This document shows positions 29,501 through 38,581 of a stretch of 64,000 nucleotides of DNA, one piece after another. The stretch comes from Xestospongia muta (Eukaryota > Porifera > Demospongiae > Haplosclerida > Petrosiidae). Made by a program: the position numbers and the translations under genes. The notes beneath the pieces are model-generated. The model was not told the DNA's origin. It made no database searches and was given only the letters and a program-made list of their open reading frames with translations. Numbering within the stretch: the first letter of the stretch is position 1; each line of letters opens with the position of its first letter. The stretch is taken from assembly GCA_963693285.1 (NCBI GenBank), contig OY848917.1:15872192-15936191 (forward strand), given 5' to 3'.

Positions 29501-32500
29501 AATGCCTTGCATGGGAAGGTTGTCAGGCTGTACTATAATTTATCTCTCAGTAATAAGACTTGAAGCTTCTTGCTAGGTTTTTCTTTTTAGGTATATTTTA
29601 AGCATTTTATAGCTATAGCCTTGTATGAATTTTGAGCATACTGAATGAATTATGTTTACAGTATTTCTTTTTGTTAGCACATTTATGTTGCTGTTATTAC
29701 TTGTCATCTAACTGTGTCCTTTACAATATAATAGGATGTAATTTTGATGCAATGTAGTATGAATTCTAAGTATATTGAATGTGTTGTTGTGATTTTGTTT
29801 ACTTTATTGTTTTGTTTTTCACATTTATGTTGCTGTGGTTATTTGTCATCTGAATGTGTTGTTTAATATATAATAGTCGGTAGGTGTGATATAATGTAGT
29901 ATGAATTCTAAATCTTTTGAAATGAATGTTGTTATTTTGTTTACCCTATTGTTTGTATTAACATTAATGGTTTTTAATGCCTTTCATGGGAAGGTTGTCA
30001 GGCTGTACTATAATTTATCTCTCAGTAATAAGACTTGTAGCTTCTAGCTAGGTTCTCCTTTTTAGGTATATTTTGAGCATTTTATGGCTATAGCCTAGTA
30101 TGAATTTTGAGCATACTGAATGGATTTTGTTTACAGTATTGCTTTTTGTTAGCTCATTAAATGTTGCTGTTAATACTTGTCATCTAACAGTGTCCTTTAC
30201 AATATAATAGGATGTAATTTTGATATAATGTAGTATGAATTCTAAATATATTTAATGTGTTGTTGTGATTTTGTTTACTTTATTGTTTTCAAAATTACAT
30301 CCTATTATATTGTAAAGGACACAGTTAGAAGACAAGTAACAACTGCAACATTAATGTGCTAACAAAAAGCAATACTGTAAACAAAATCCATTCAGTATGC
30401 TCAAAATTCATACTAGGCTATAGCTATAAAATGCTCAAAATAAACCTAAAAAGGAAAACCTAGCTAGAAGCTTCAAGTCTTATTATTGAGAGATAAATTA
30501 TAGTACAGTCTGACAACCTTCCCATGCAGGGCATTAAAACCATTAACATTAATACAAACAATAGGGTAAATAAAATAACAACATTCAATTCAAAAGACTT
30601 AGAATTCATACTACATTATATCCCACTTACCTTCTATTATATTTTAAACAACACATTCAGATGACAAGTAATTACACCAACATAAATGTCTCTCAATAAT
30701 AAGACTTGAAGCTTCTTGAGCATTTTATAGCTATAGCCTTGTATGAATTTTGAGCATACTGAATGTGTTCATTTTTATGTTGCTGTGATTACTTGTCATC
30801 TGAATGTGTTGTTTAAACTATTATAGCCGGTTAGTTTGATATAATGTAGTATGAATTCTAAGTCTTTTGAATTGAGTGTTGTTATTTTATTTACCTTATT
30901 GTTTGCATTAACGTTAATGGTTTTTAATGCCTTGCATGGGAAGCCTGTTAGGCTGTACTATGATTGTTTTGGATTGTGTGGTATCTATGTGTATCCTTTT
31001 TGTAATTTTATTTATTATATTGTTATATATAACCTATGAAAGCAAAAAATGACATTAAAGTGAATGCATCTTGTAACTGGCGATTTCTGTATCAGCAATG
31101 GATTTTGTAACCCTAACTGTGATTACTATGATAGTATTGCTTTTTGTTTGCACATTTATGTTACTGTTATTACTTGTCATCTAAACATGTCCTTTACAAT
31201 ATAATAGGATGTAATTTTGGTACAATGTAGTATGATTTAGTGAGTCAATGTTTGTTAGTAACCTTTTCAGAAAAGGTGTGAGTGAATTGTTTCATAAGGA
31301 ATGTTCATTTTTTCTCTACGCTACAGAAAAATAATTTTTTTATTATAGTCACAAAACTAGTGTGAAGTTTCAATTTGTGTTTATAATGTCCAATTATTGA
31401 GAGTGATTTGACTCATATTTTGTTTGACTGTATATAATGTTGTCTTAGTTTTTAATCTTACTAGTGTACTGAACTACTGATACATCTAAGTGTTGGTATA
31501 GGTGATATACTGATGTTATGATTCATATTAATGTGTTAATTAATAATATATATTTAGGGTGGATTGACTGCAGTCATGTTAGCCGCAGAGAATGGACACA
31601 GACATGTTGTTTTTAATTTAATACAGAAAGGAGCCAATCTAGATCTTTTCAACAAAGTAAGTGTTCATGTGCAAATGTTATATTTGAAAGTCAGTATAAC
31701 TGAAGATAAATTGTAAATCCTTTTCCTTAAAGAGAAATATTGGTTGTTTTACTATCATAATAATGGTTGAAAATTGTCTTTTAAGAATATGCCAAAAATG
31801 ACGAATATTGTAAGTAGAAGAGGATGCCAAGACTTTATTAGAATATTTGAAAAAGTCTTGTTTGTTTTTATAACATATGTTTTAAGCAGTTTTTCTACCT
31901 ATTCTTATTTGGCACCATCAAATATATAGACATCACTTTTTAAAACATTTTTCAATTATCAATTCAGATGCACACACCAAAATAGCAGTGATGGACAGGA
32001 ATTGAAGCATCATTTGTTTAGCTTTTAATTTATCATTTTAAATTGTTTAAAAATAGAATTGTTACGTACGTACATAGGACAGCAATTATCATGTAGACTA
32101 CTTGAATTTGTATCTTACTGGCTACTAGATAAATATGTGAGATTATTTGTAGGTTTGTGACAGTCCTGAGAGCACAATTTCATCTGGTTATAAAAGTAGA
32201 GAGTATTATAAATTTAAAGCTCATAATAATTATAACACTGGTATATGTCTGTAACTGGTATGCTTCTTGCTGTTATTAACAAATCCCCAATTGAAAAGCT
32301 GACCTTTTTTTGTTGTACAGACTGTTATAGACCTGTAGTTTGTGAGATGCAATAATTGTCTGACAGAGATGATGCTGGTTAGACTTGTAAATAATATAAT
32401 TAGAGAGTCATATGGAAAGACAAAGATGATTATAGCTGATATGCTAAGCACATAAAGATCTCCATGTTACATTTTTATCAGATGGTGGTCTGTTTACTTA

Positions 32501-35500
32501 ATAGTATAGACCTAAATTGTAATAATTTTTGCATCTTGTTTATCAGTCCCTCATATTACATTGTATATACTTTAACCATCTTACATGAAATAGTCTTTAA
32601 AAAATTATTTAAATAATAAAGGCTTACCTTACATGAAATAGTCTTTAAAAAATTATTTAAATAATAAAGGCTTACTAGTATTAGATGTAGTCATGTCCTA
32701 CATATACAACAATACTTACATGTAGACAATATATGTACGTAATATGTTATAATGTTAATGACAAAATACAGAAATATAAGAAATATAGAGATTCAATAAG
32801 TTATTCTGTTTCAAGGTGTCTTCTAGAAGACTAAAATATTGTTTTATGTGTCCTTATTTACTACATCACTTTGAATTGGTATTTGCCATGCCTATAGTTT
32901 TAACATGATCAACAACTTGCATTATTTGCATAAGGCAAATAAATCTTTAGCCTATTATATTCATGGTTTACAGTAAGGCATTACATAGTGGTAGCATGGG
33001 AATTGCAAACAAACTAACATCAATACAGAAATTGCGGAGAGGGTTCTGCACTTCAGTCTTTTTCTTGTTGTATGTACTATATAGTATAGTGATATGTTTA
33101 GATCATAGTAGTAGAGATATATAGTGTATAGCGTGAGTTAATAATTGTTTCTGATGTTAATGTTAATATAAAGTCATTGCTGATTTTTATGTTATAATAG
33201 TCAGTGTGACCGATAAAAATTAATATCTCTAGGATCAATGGACAGCTATACATAGAGCTTCAAGTAAAGGTTATACTGAGATAGTCCAGTTACTCCTACA
33301 TTATAATGCAGATCTTAATATTTGTGACAAGGTCAGTAGTATATGATGTCTTTTCTTCATAATCTACTCTAAATCAGGATGGTAATACTGCATTGCATAT
33401 TGCCTGCAAAAAAGGTCATATAAATATAATACAATCCTTGCTATCTCAAGGAGCAGATATGACTATTAAGAATAACAAGGGTAACACTCCATTAGATGAA
33501 TGTCAAGACACAAGGAAGGATGAAATTGCTAGTCTTTTCTCTGAGTACAATCCAAAACGAGGTGAGGTATTAAACAACAACTATGTAGTACCCCTACTTG
33601 TTTGAATTGTTATCATTTAGTTTTGGAAGATGTTTCTAAATGGAATATTGAATACCTCAATGAAGAGCAGGTTTTTGAGAAACCAGAGTATGGAGTCAAG
33701 TTCGTCATTCCACCATCATCAGTAGAAGTAGGACAAGAAGTCAAAACAGAAGTCAAAGTAGTTGCACCAAAAGAGTCAGAGATCATTTTTCCTCCTGATG
33801 TTGACGAGCTTGTCAGCTGTTTCTACAAGATTGAATTAAGAGGAAAATTCTCCAGACCTATTGAGCTTCATCTCCAACATAATGTTCAGCTCAGGTCACA
33901 ACAGGAAAGTCAACAGCTAGCTTTTATCAGAGCGAAAGGACTGCCACCTTACAAGTTTGAGCTGTTAGCAACTAAACCAGATCAAGGGTTCAGGCCTTAT
34001 GACAATTCTGGTGTTGTAAAAATCTCTGATTTCTCTTTTATTGCTATTGTCATCAAAAAAATAAAGAGTGTTCTATTTCGACAACCATCTTGCAGCTATA
34101 TATTGACAGTCTTTTTCAAGGAGATGGCCAAATTTTGTTGGGAAATACAAGCAGTGGTTACAAAAAATCTTGGACCTTTTCTTGAGGTATGCAGACATTA
34201 CAAAAAAAAGAGAACTACAATACTATATTACCATTGTGTACATGTTCTTTATTTGTATTAGAGAGTGAACACAGAGAAACGTTTTGAAAACTGGAAAAGG
34301 ATAGAGCCAGTTACTCTCATTGATCCTGACATTAGTGAGGTTACAACTGCTAATGAGTGTTATGACATTACGCTTATGATGAATCCATTTAAAGTAAAGT
34401 TCAATTGATTTAGTGATCTTTTAAACATAGTGTCATTTAAGGTTTGTAGGGAAGTAGTTAATAAATGTCAACCAGACATGGCCCTACCTTACTTAAAATT
34501 TAAAGTCTCTCTCAAAGATAAGAAAGAACTCACTGACGTAGAGCTCGTTTTTAAAGGAATAAGTCAACAAATGAGTTTGGTAATTGCTAGTTATGATTTG
34601 CAACAAATACAGGAGACAACAAGTGAGGGACAATAAAGATAGGATCTAGTCATGTTTCTGTCAGCATAACACATTGCTGCAGCTTTTCTAAAATACTGAA
34701 TAACTTAATATGTATGCTCCTTTTCCTAATAGTTAACTCTGCTAGCACTTCTTCAGTCACTACTCCTACTATTGCCAGCATGCCTACTTCTACCAGTAGT
34801 TTTCCTTCTATCCATAGGCAGTCATCATATCCATTAGGAATATCTGATGAATTATTTTGTGAGTTATGCAATATGCAATTAATAGATATTTTGTCATTAA
34901 ATTAATTTAATCATCTTTCATATTTACTCATTACTAGGTAAAGAGCCCAAGAAAAAACACCTGATGACACTACTTCATCACATTAAGCACATGTGGAATA
35001 CTATTGGTGAACAACTTGAAGTGCGTTATTGTGATATAAAGTCTGCTGAATATAATGTGGCATATGACGATACCACAAAACTCTCAGAAGTCCTTCAGGT
35101 ATGGATAGACAAGAGAACATGTGAAGTGTCTTGGAGAATGATGATCACTGTTGTGAAGGAGCCACCTATAGAACACAAAGTAGTAGCTGAGAAAATATAT
35201 CAATTCTTAGCAAGATCTGATATCAGGAATGAATACCTCTCTTCAGATCAACCCTGTAAAGTTAAAAAATATATTTATTTAATGTGTTTTTTTATATCAT
35301 TCTATAGCTCAAGTGATTACCACTTTTAAATCTCCACCTCCAGCTCAAACAAAACCTACTGAAATAAAAGGTACAACAATATAGCTATAATATTAAATGA
35401 CTCATTTGCATGTTTATTATATTGCAGATCATCCTATTATTACTACTACTCCACCTCCAATTGCACCAAAACCAGCTAAAAAGAAAGGTACACACAACTA

Positions 35501-37091
35501 AATAAACTCTAAGATACTTACATTATAGATCAACCTTTATCTGGTATCAAACCTCCAATTGCACCAAAACCAGTTAAAAAGAAAGGTACACACAACTAAA
35601 TAGACTCTAAGATACTTACATTATAGATCAACCTTTATATGGTGCACAACCTCCAAATACACCACAACTTGGTAATAAGATAAATATGCAACAATTAGAC
35701 AAATTTCTTTACATACCATGAACATATTTGATGCGATTTAAATATTAATTTCTTTCTATTGAAAGTAGATGAAATGGAACAAGAAGCTCCTTTACAGTCA
35801 ACCAATCCTATTGGAGTAAGTTAATTAGTTAATATGAATTATTACTATAATATTATGTGACATAATTTCATAAAATTATTGTATATTGTAGTAACATGTA
35901 CCAAAAAGTAGTTATGTTTGAATGCAAATGTTCTCTGAAGTTTCAAGTGCATGCACAATAAATAAAATTTTGTGTTCATCTATCTTGATATGCACACACA
36001 CACACACATACACACACACACACATATATATACATGCAATGTGTTTATTAATATTATGAATGCATCTCTCTATTAGTTTGCTGCTCATTCTCTTCATAAA
36101 CAAGCTAATCAATGGGAGGAAAAAGATAATGGTTTGATTGTAGTTGCTAAACGTATGGCCAGACTGATGATGCAAATGTCAAAGTTTGCCCAGTAAGTGT
36201 TATAGAGTGAAATGTATACTTTTGTATATAGTTTATAAAATGTTCATAGAACTAAACATCACAAATCCAAGTATATATACCTGTAGAGAATAGTCAGTAT
36301 TTTAGCATTGAAGCTAGTACTATACACTGAGTAATGTGCTAATGTATTACTTTCAGTTTGACAATAATTATGATTACTTTCCTCTATAGAGATGAAGAAG
36401 GTGATGTAAATTCTAAAGAAGACTTTATCCAAACAGCTAATCTTATTGTCAAAGACAGTAAGGAGGTTGTTAAAATAGCTACACAAGTTGCTAAGCTCTG
36501 TACAGACTCACAGCTGAAAAATGTGAGTTACAGAGTTTGATAACAAAAATATTCATACATAGAGTACCTTTAATGTGTGTGTAATACGATTGCAATTAGT
36601 TAATACTTCTTATATGAATTAATTGAAACTGGAATATTTATTCATACCTGACTTTGGTCATTTGCAAAAATTCCATTTAATACATTCCTTTATAGAGTCT
36701 GTCACAAGCTCTTGATGGTATTCCAACTTATGCCACACAACTCAAAATTAATGTTGGTGTGCATTCAAGAAGAGGAGGAGATGGTAAGTTATAAAATGAG
36801 AAATATTAGTACTCATCCATTGCTATAGCTTTCTTCAGCCAGTTTATACTACACATGTACTTATATGTATCTTACATATAGTATTACAATGTAACTTATC
36901 CACATTGTGTAATTTCTTGATTAACAGATCCAGAAGAAGATAAACAAGCTACTAGTTTCTTGACAGTGAATGCTGAGAATCTCATGACTGCTGTTGATGA
37001 AGTGCTTAAAACTACAGAGAGTGCTTTATTAAAAGTTCCTCAAGAAGATCGTGTACACTTGACTGATCTAAGCTGGGTCAAAAAACACTAA
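20425..37091 (+). CDS. Ankyrin-ZU5-UPA-like-death domain-vinculin-tail protein (5' partial)
   Basis: Exons: 20425-20523, 21653-21751, 27408-27506, 28643-28741, 31558-31656, 33233-33331, 33378-33561, 33621-34186, 34262-34393, 34442-34622, 34733-34858, 34938-35255, 35308-35370, 35428-35487, 35529-35585, 35627-35671, 35769-35815, 36077-36192, 36390-36522, 36696-36783, 36928-37091. All have GT-AG boundaries. They sum to 2,874 nt, or 958 codons ending in TAA, and every intron phase agrees. Order: at least seven ankyrin repeats, ZU5, UPA-like region, Ser/Thr linker, death domain, proline-rich micro-exons, vinculin/alpha-catenin-type tail. The first exon starts in phase 0 without a Met, so the start lies upstream, possibly beyond the satellite. 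ANK-ZU5-UPA-DD recalls ankyrins. A vinculin-family tail on that scaffold is not an architecture I know. Likely a cytoplasmic adaptor linking death-fold signalling to actin or adhesion (inference). Weakest points: whether all A/B/C ankyrin exons join one transcript, and the 35,769 exon. Confidence 0.75.
21653..21751 (+). CDS. Ankyrin-repeat exon A2
   Basis: This 99-bp phase-0 exon lies between TTTAATAG and GTAATT. It encodes one ankyrin repeat with WAALHYASSKGH and IVELLLNHNVDINV motifs. Copy B2 differs by Trp to Arg at the third residue. No A2 equivalent exists in copy C, whose block ends before it. Confidence 0.85.
22240..22940 (+). repeat. Satellite fragment within the ankyrin gene
   Basis: About one and a half satellite units lie in the presumed intron between exons A2 and B1. 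They begin mid-subunit C (ATGGTTTTTAATGCC) and end where an unrelated, GC-richer insert starts. The C-B-A landmarks are recognisable but more diverged than in the main array. Confidence 0.85.
22941..23460 (+). mobile_element. Unclassified insert interrupting the satellite
   Basis: This stretch of about 500 bp has a clearly different, more GC-rich composition and no similarity to the surrounding satellite, which resumes at about 23,465. Near its left end is a small inverted repeat, AACCTCGCT (22,975-22,983) with AGCGAGGTT (22,998-23,006), followed by a GTGTGTGAGTGTGTGT run. No long reading frame is seen. A dispersed non-autonomous element is the simplest reading, but I cannot name the family or see clear target-site duplications. 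Confidence 0.45.
23461..26890 (+). repeat. Second satellite block, internally duplicated
   Basis: About seven diverged satellite units. A segment at about 23,500-24,050 recurs at about 25,385-25,940 and again near 29,565. These copies share odd variants such as CTTGCTAGGTTTTTC, GAATGAATTATG and TAATAGTCGGTAGG. The block grades into segmental duplication copy B. Confidence 0.85.
27408..27506 (+). CDS. Ankyrin-repeat exon B1
   Basis: A 99-bp phase-0 exon whose encoded repeat is the same as A1. Flanking splice sites are TTTAG and GTAAGT. The donor is a better consensus than in A1 (GTAAAT). Confidence 0.85.
28643..28741 (+). CDS. Ankyrin-repeat exon B2
   Basis: A 99-bp phase-0 exon nearly identical to A2. 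It begins SGRAALHYASSKGH, whereas A2 has SGWAALHYASSKGH. The frame and the splice sites (TTTAATAG and GTAATT) are preserved, which suggests the duplicated exon can still be spliced. Confidence 0.85.
29130..30289 (+). repeat. Third satellite block (start of duplication copy C)
   Basis: About two and a half satellite units. From about 29,270 it matches 25,085 onward with an offset near 4,179 bp, so it is the left part of copy C. It stops abruptly at TTATTGTTTT, where an inverted piece begins. Confidence 0.85.
30290..30688 (-). repeat. Inverted satellite segment inside copy C
   Basis: These 399 bp are the near-identical reverse complement of 26,119-26,517, also 399 bp. Shared private variants prove the correspondence: CTTGTCTTCTAAC, GCCCTGCATGGG and GTGGGATATAATG in copy B. 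Short pieces at both junctions are missing relative to B. This is the only satellite in the window on the minus strand. Confidence 0.9.
30689..32790 (+). repeat. Segmental duplication copy C
   Basis: This block continues copy B homology (offset 4,150 bp) from the satellite edge through ankyrin exon C1 and ends within the next intron at AGAAATATAGAG. B-type sequence would continue to exon B2 there. A 48-bp direct tandem duplication at 32,581-32,676 (TTACATGAAATAGTC repeated) is private to this copy. Confidence 0.85.
31558..31656 (+). CDS. Ankyrin-repeat exon C1
   Basis: A 99-bp phase-0 exon encoding the same repeat as A1 and B1, with TTTAG and GTAAGT splice sites. It splices in frame to the single-copy exon at 33,233. 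Confidence 0.85.
32791..33232. other. Intron sequence, nothing recognised
   Basis: This is single-copy AT-rich sequence between copy C and the next ankyrin exon. I see no repeat, RNA gene or coding signal in it. Confidence 0.6.
33233..33561 (+). CDS. Last ankyrin repeats (two exons)
   Basis: Exon 33233-33331 encodes one repeat (DQWTAIHRASSKGY). A 46-bp intron leads to exon 33378-33561, which encodes a full repeat (DGNTALHIACKKGH) and a C-terminal half repeat (GNTPLDECQ). That is the usual cap of an ankyrin stack. The second exon ends in phase 1 at a GTGAGG donor. Confidence 0.9.
33621..34186 (+). CDS. ZU5 domain exon with start of UPA-like region
   Basis: The exon is 566 nt. About residues 16-100 match the ZU5 pattern: YGVKFVIPPSSVEVGQE, then FPPDVDELVSCFYKIEL and FSRPIELHLQHNV. 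After a linker ending in ISDFSFIAIV, the segment SYILTVFFKEMAKFCW begins a UPA-like strand-rich region, as follows ZU5 in UNC5, PIDD and ankyrins. The ZU5 call is firm. The UPA call is weaker. Confidence 0.85.
34262..34858 (+). CDS. UPA-like region and Ser/Thr-rich linker (three exons)
   Basis: Exons 34262-34393, 34442-34622 and 34733-34858. The first two encode the end of the UPA-like region (RVNTEKRFENWKRIEP, then CQPDMALPYLKFKVSL). They have exact-length counterparts (132 and 181 nt) in the paralogue at 38,110 and 38,286. The third is a Ser/Thr-rich spacer (126 nt) that is 246 nt in the paralogue because of extra T-P-T/A-S-M repeats. Confidence 0.8.
34938..35255 (+). CDS. Death-domain exon
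   Basis: The exon is 318 nt. It encodes a death-fold domain with the usual landmarks: WNTIGEQLEVRY in helix 1-2, LSEVLQVWIDKR, then CEVSWRMMITVVK and an IYQFL final helix. The paralogue exons at 39,450 and 52,919 (309 nt each) are closely similar. It is expected to make homotypic death-domain contacts. Confidence 0.85.
35308..35815 (+). CDS. Proline-rich linker built of micro-exons
   Basis: Five exons: 35308-35370, 35428-35487, 35529-35585, 35627-35671 and 35769-35815. The middle three begin DHP, DQPLSG and DQPLYG. The first two of these carry PPIAPKPAKKK and PPIAPKPVKKK. All are phase 1, so exons can be added or dropped in frame. The introns at 35488-35528 and 35586-35626 are both 41 bp and nearly identical, showing recent tandem exon duplication. 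PxxP motifs with basic flanks are typical SH3 ligands. Vinculin also has a proline-rich hinge just before its tail. Confidence 0.75.
35992..36033. repeat. (CA)n/(TA)n microsatellite
   Basis: A dinucleotide run lies in the intron between the last linker exon and the vinculin-type tail. The minus-strand frame over it is a low-complexity artefact. Confidence 0.9.
36077..37091 (+). CDS. Vinculin/alpha-catenin-type C-terminal tail
   Basis: Exons 36077-36192, 36390-36522, 36696-36783 and 36928-37091 end at TAA. The peptide matches the helical C-terminal bundle of the vinculin/alpha-catenin family in order: ANQWEEKDNGLIVVAKRMA, RLMMQMSKF, VAKLCTDSQLKN, GIPTYATQLKI, AENLMTAVDEV and a final LSWVKKH. 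In that family this bundle binds F-actin (and phosphoinositides in vinculin). Its first helices follow the acidic DEMEQE exon, much as vinculin's tail follows its hinge. I cannot decide between vinculin-like and alpha-catenin-like from motifs alone. Separate gene is the alternative, but intron phases and spacing favour one gene. Confidence 0.85.
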
Positions 37092-37711
37092 ACTAGTAAA
37101 CTCAATTGATTGCTCTACCTTTTATATGTTACCTCAACTAGTAGTGTGTTTTTCAGATATATTTTTGTAGTTGCTGACTTCATTTTCCTCTAAATGATGT
37201 CGTTTCAATTAAGTATTCTATTTAGTTTGACTTTGTAAGATGAACATAACTGCTTACTATTGAATTCAAGTTGATATCATTGGATTCCTTTCATTCTTTC
37301 AGTTCTTATATTGTGGAGTGATTGACATTTTAGCTGAGTTTCTTATTAGTAAGTAGAGATATCCAGCAAGATGCGAAATCTGACTTCTTAACAGAGTACA
37401 CATGACACAACAGATTATAATAACACATAAGTAAAACAAACTGATTATAAATGTAATTGTTGCCAGGCCAATGCAGAATTTAATGATTGTAAAATTTTCC
37501 TATGGATATATTGAAAAGTTGTGACTAACATACTGAAGAATGATAATCTGTTTTACAACTTGAGTCCGACAAATATTGGAGTACTAGACTATCCAATAAA
37601 CTAGATTATTATCTGCAATTGTAGATGCAGCCCTGTCTGTTGATCAATCAATATGATATTTACTCTAGATCATGATGATTTGTATATTCTTTGTGTTAAT
37701 ATAATACTTAT
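37092..37711. other. Intergenic spacer, nothing recognised
   Basis: AT-rich sequence between the two ZU5/death-domain genes. An AATAAA at 37,594 could be a poly(A) signal but is about 500 bp from the stop. No coding or repeat signal is seen. Confidence 0.5.
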
Positions 37712-37819
37712 CATCATCCAACATAATGTTAAGCTCAGTTCACAAAAGGAAAGACAATAGCTAGCCTTTCTGAGAGCTAAAGGACCATCACCTTATAAGT
37801 TTGAGCTGTTACAACTGAA
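37712..37819 (+). pseudogene. Decayed end of a ZU5 domain
   Basis: This segment aligns to the ZU5 exon of the upstream gene (LHLQHNV through KFELL). It contains a TAG where the intact copy reads CAG, and a single-base deletion at GAGCTGTTACAACTG that shifts the frame. Homology to ZU5 does not extend further upstream. The domain is therefore 5'-truncated and broken in this paralogue. Confidence 0.8.
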
Positions 37820-38542
37820 ATGGACCAAGTGTTCAGACCATACGACAATTCTGGTGTTGTACATGTAGGAATCTCTGATTTCTCTTGCATTGCTGTTGTC
37901 AAAACGAAAGAGAGTTCACTATTTCAACAGCTGTGTCACAGTTATGTGATGACAGTCTTTTTAAAAGAGACAATGAAGTTTTGTTGGATGATACAAACAG
38001 TTGTCACAAAAAATCTTGGACCTTTTCTCAATGTATATATGCAGGCATTACAAAAAGAGAACTATAACCCTATTTTAACACTGTATGCTTTTTCCTTTGC
38101 CTATATTAGAGAGTGAACACAGAGAAACGTTTTGTAAACTGGAAAAGAATAGATCAAGTTACTTTCTTTGATCATGACTTCAATGAGGTTATAGTTCCTA
38201 ATGAGTATTATGACATGAAGCCAATGATGACTCCATTTCAAGTAAAGTCCTAGTTGATGAAATTTTAAATTTTGTATACTTTAAGCTTTCTAGGAAGGTC
38301 ATTGATCAATGTCAACCAGACACTGCCCTACTTTGCTTAAACCTTAAAGTCTTTCTCAAAGATAAAAAAGACCTCATTGACCTGGAGCTCACTTTGAAAG
38401 GAAAAAGTGAACAGATGAGTTTGATAATTCCTAGCTCTGAATTGCAACAAATACAGGAAACAACAAGTAAGTGACATTAAAAACAGAATATACTCAAGTT
38501 TTAATTATTGTCTGATAAAATAATGGCTCAGTTTTTGAACTA

Positions 38543-38581
<39 letters not shown>

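Noticed and set aside
19540..32790. Assembly duplication as the sole explanation of copies A, B, C
   Set aside because: The copies differ by many substitutions, indels, an inversion and a private 48-bp duplication, so exact assembly repetition is unlikely. Merged haplotypes cannot be fully excluded and are listed as a test.
34650..34871. Minus-strand frame opposite the Ser/Thr linker exon
   Set aside because: Shadow of the plus-strand coding exon.
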